From Bacteroidia bacterium (lineage in GTDB: Bacteria; Bacteroidota; Bacteroidia; Bacteroidales; Azobacteroidaceae): DNA of 32,362 bases. The notes beneath the pieces are model-generated. The model had not been told where the DNA came from and made no database searches. It saw nothing but the letters and a program-made list of their open reading frames with translations. Positions 31,680-32,362 of the stretch are shown here, piece by piece. The position numbers and the translations under genes are program-made. The DNA is taken from the NCBI GenBank assembly GCA_025996895.1, contig BNTW01000027.1, forward strand, positions 1-32,362, written 5' to 3'. The first letter of the stretch is position 1. Each line of letters begins with the position of its first letter.

Positions 31680-32362
31680 TTAATATGGTAATGGTGGCAT
31701 CCATGCTCCCATTGCCGGATTGTATATCCAACCACGAGTTTCTAAAATATATCTTTCAGCATTTAAAAAACCATTTGTAGGTATTAAATTGCCATTTGTC
31801 AATCGGTATGAGTCATATATGGGATTACCAAGCCCCATTTCATAACGTAATGCACCATAGTTGGCTTTCCAATTCAGTGCGGGAGTACCTTTGTTCGGTA
31901 GATGTAGCATATAGTCTCCTGCTTTCCAGCCCGATGATTTTGTCGTTTGTTCTGCTCCCCATTTAAATAAATTTAATCCTCCCTTTGTCTTACTAATAGA
32001 AGTATAAGCCATATTTGCATATTTCCCTGCAAGTTTAGCCCCCTGCGCAATTTCGGAACCCACGCCCAGTGTGAGCATTTCAGCAGCAGTATAAAGAAAC
32101 TGATCGGCTGCCCCCCAATAATTCCCTGCACTCAATGCATCGCTGGAACGCTGCGCAGCTCCATAAACAGGAATCTCCATCGATAAGTCATACCAAAAGC
32201 CTTGGGTGTCTTCATATAACCCTTGTTCAGGAGTAGTTTGCTTTTTTCCATTCAAAGGTATTTCACCGCCTCCACCGGCAGAGGTTGTCCAACGAAACTT
32301 CCAATCCGAACGGGATCCTATAATGGTTAATTCTACACCTCCCACTACAATACCACCCCAGC
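31680..32362 (-). CDS. C-terminal part of an Rhs-like polymorphic toxin (cut by window edge)
   Basis: The frame is open to the right edge, so only the last 227 codons are present; an in-frame GTG at 32343-32345 should not be taken as the start. The upstream part (GVELTIIGSRSDWKFRWTTS, then GGGGEIPLNGKKQT) and the glycine/alanine-rich AEMLTLGVGSEIAQGAKLAG stretch resemble the linker between an Rhs-type core and its variable tip. The last 90 residues (GWKAGDYMLHLPNKGTPALN, LRYEMGLGNPIYDSYRLTNG, FLNAERYILETRGW and the ending YNPAMGAWMPPLPY) form a compact C-terminal toxin domain of a type I recall from Bacteroidota Rhs and secreted toxins, with activity I cannot state. The immunity gene follows 11 bases later. 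Confidence 0.72.
   Translation of the reverse strand, partial: WGGIVVGGVELTIIGSRSDWKFRWTTSAGGGGEIPLNGKKQTTPEQGLYEDTQGFWYDLSMEIPVYGAAQRSSDALSAGNYWGAADQFLYTAAEMLTLGVGSEIAQGAKLAGKYANMAYTSISKTKGGLNLFKWGAEQTTKSSGWKAGDYMLHLPNKGTPALNWKANYGALRYEMGLGNPIYDSYRLTNGNLIPTNGFLNAERYILETRGWIYNPAMGAWMPPLPY

Noticed and set aside
30271..32362. A complete tRNA-bounded integrative element
   Set aside because: No integrase and no duplicate of the tRNA 3' end are present in the window; only the suggestion of an island edge can be made.
1..32362. CRISPR arrays, insertion sequences, rRNA genes, riboswitches
   Set aside because: No regularly spaced repeats, transposase frames, rRNA-like stretches or recognisable aptamer patterns were found.

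Overview
The window looks like a chromosomal segment from a member of the Bacteroidota, most likely the order Bacteroidales. The evidence is internal. Many gene starts are preceded by the Bacteroidota -7 element TAnnTTTG, several with a TTG 17-20 bases upstream. One secreted enzyme carries a type IX secretion C-terminal domain. There are ECF sigma, FecR and SusD remnants, a PorT-type beta-barrel protein and a PadR/PspC/GIN operon, all typical of the phylum. No organism below order level can be named from the sequence alone.

Layout. The left edge (1-293, minus) holds the N-terminus of a membrane protein resembling O-antigen ligases. Next is a minus-strand block: a secreted CE15 glucuronoyl esterase with two carbohydrate-binding modules (525-2873), an AlkZ-like winged-helix protein (2939-3988) and trpS (3991-4983). 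Divergent from trpS is a plus-strand operon with a PadR repressor, a PspC/GIN membrane protein and a gamma-carbonic-anhydrase-like protein (5166-7728). A compact A+T-rich restriction-modification cassette follows (about 7743-12069): an HNH nuclease and two beta-class DNA methyltransferases, all overlapping and read from one promoter. It collides tail to tail with waaA, which is translationally coupled to gltX (12058-14903, minus). A PgpH-like HD phosphodiesterase (14975-17014) is divergent from gltX.

The stretch 17028-20617 is a decayed polysaccharide-utilisation locus. It contains a broken ECF sigma gene, an apparently intact GH2 exo-beta-glucosaminidase-like gene, and a FecR 3' fragment joined directly to a SusD 3' fragment, followed by a terminator. 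Housekeeping genes resume with lon (minus), a divergent beta-barrel outer-membrane protein with priA immediately behind it, gdhA converging on priA, and a large protein combining receiver-like domains with a PEP/pyruvate-binding kinase domain (27219-30182).

A tRNA with CAT anticodon (30271-30344) marks the change to a second accessory region: an XRE regulator, a probable immunity gene, and the C-terminal toxin part of an Rhs-like polymorphic toxin that runs off the right edge.

The strongest candidates for unusual biology are the R-M cassette with its pseudo-methyltransferase N-terminal domain, the toxin/immunity pair at the right edge, the PriA that appears to lack its winged-helix domain, the receiver/PEP-synthase-like fusion, and the collapsed PUL. 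I found no CRISPR array, no insertion sequence, no rRNA and no riboswitch that I could support.
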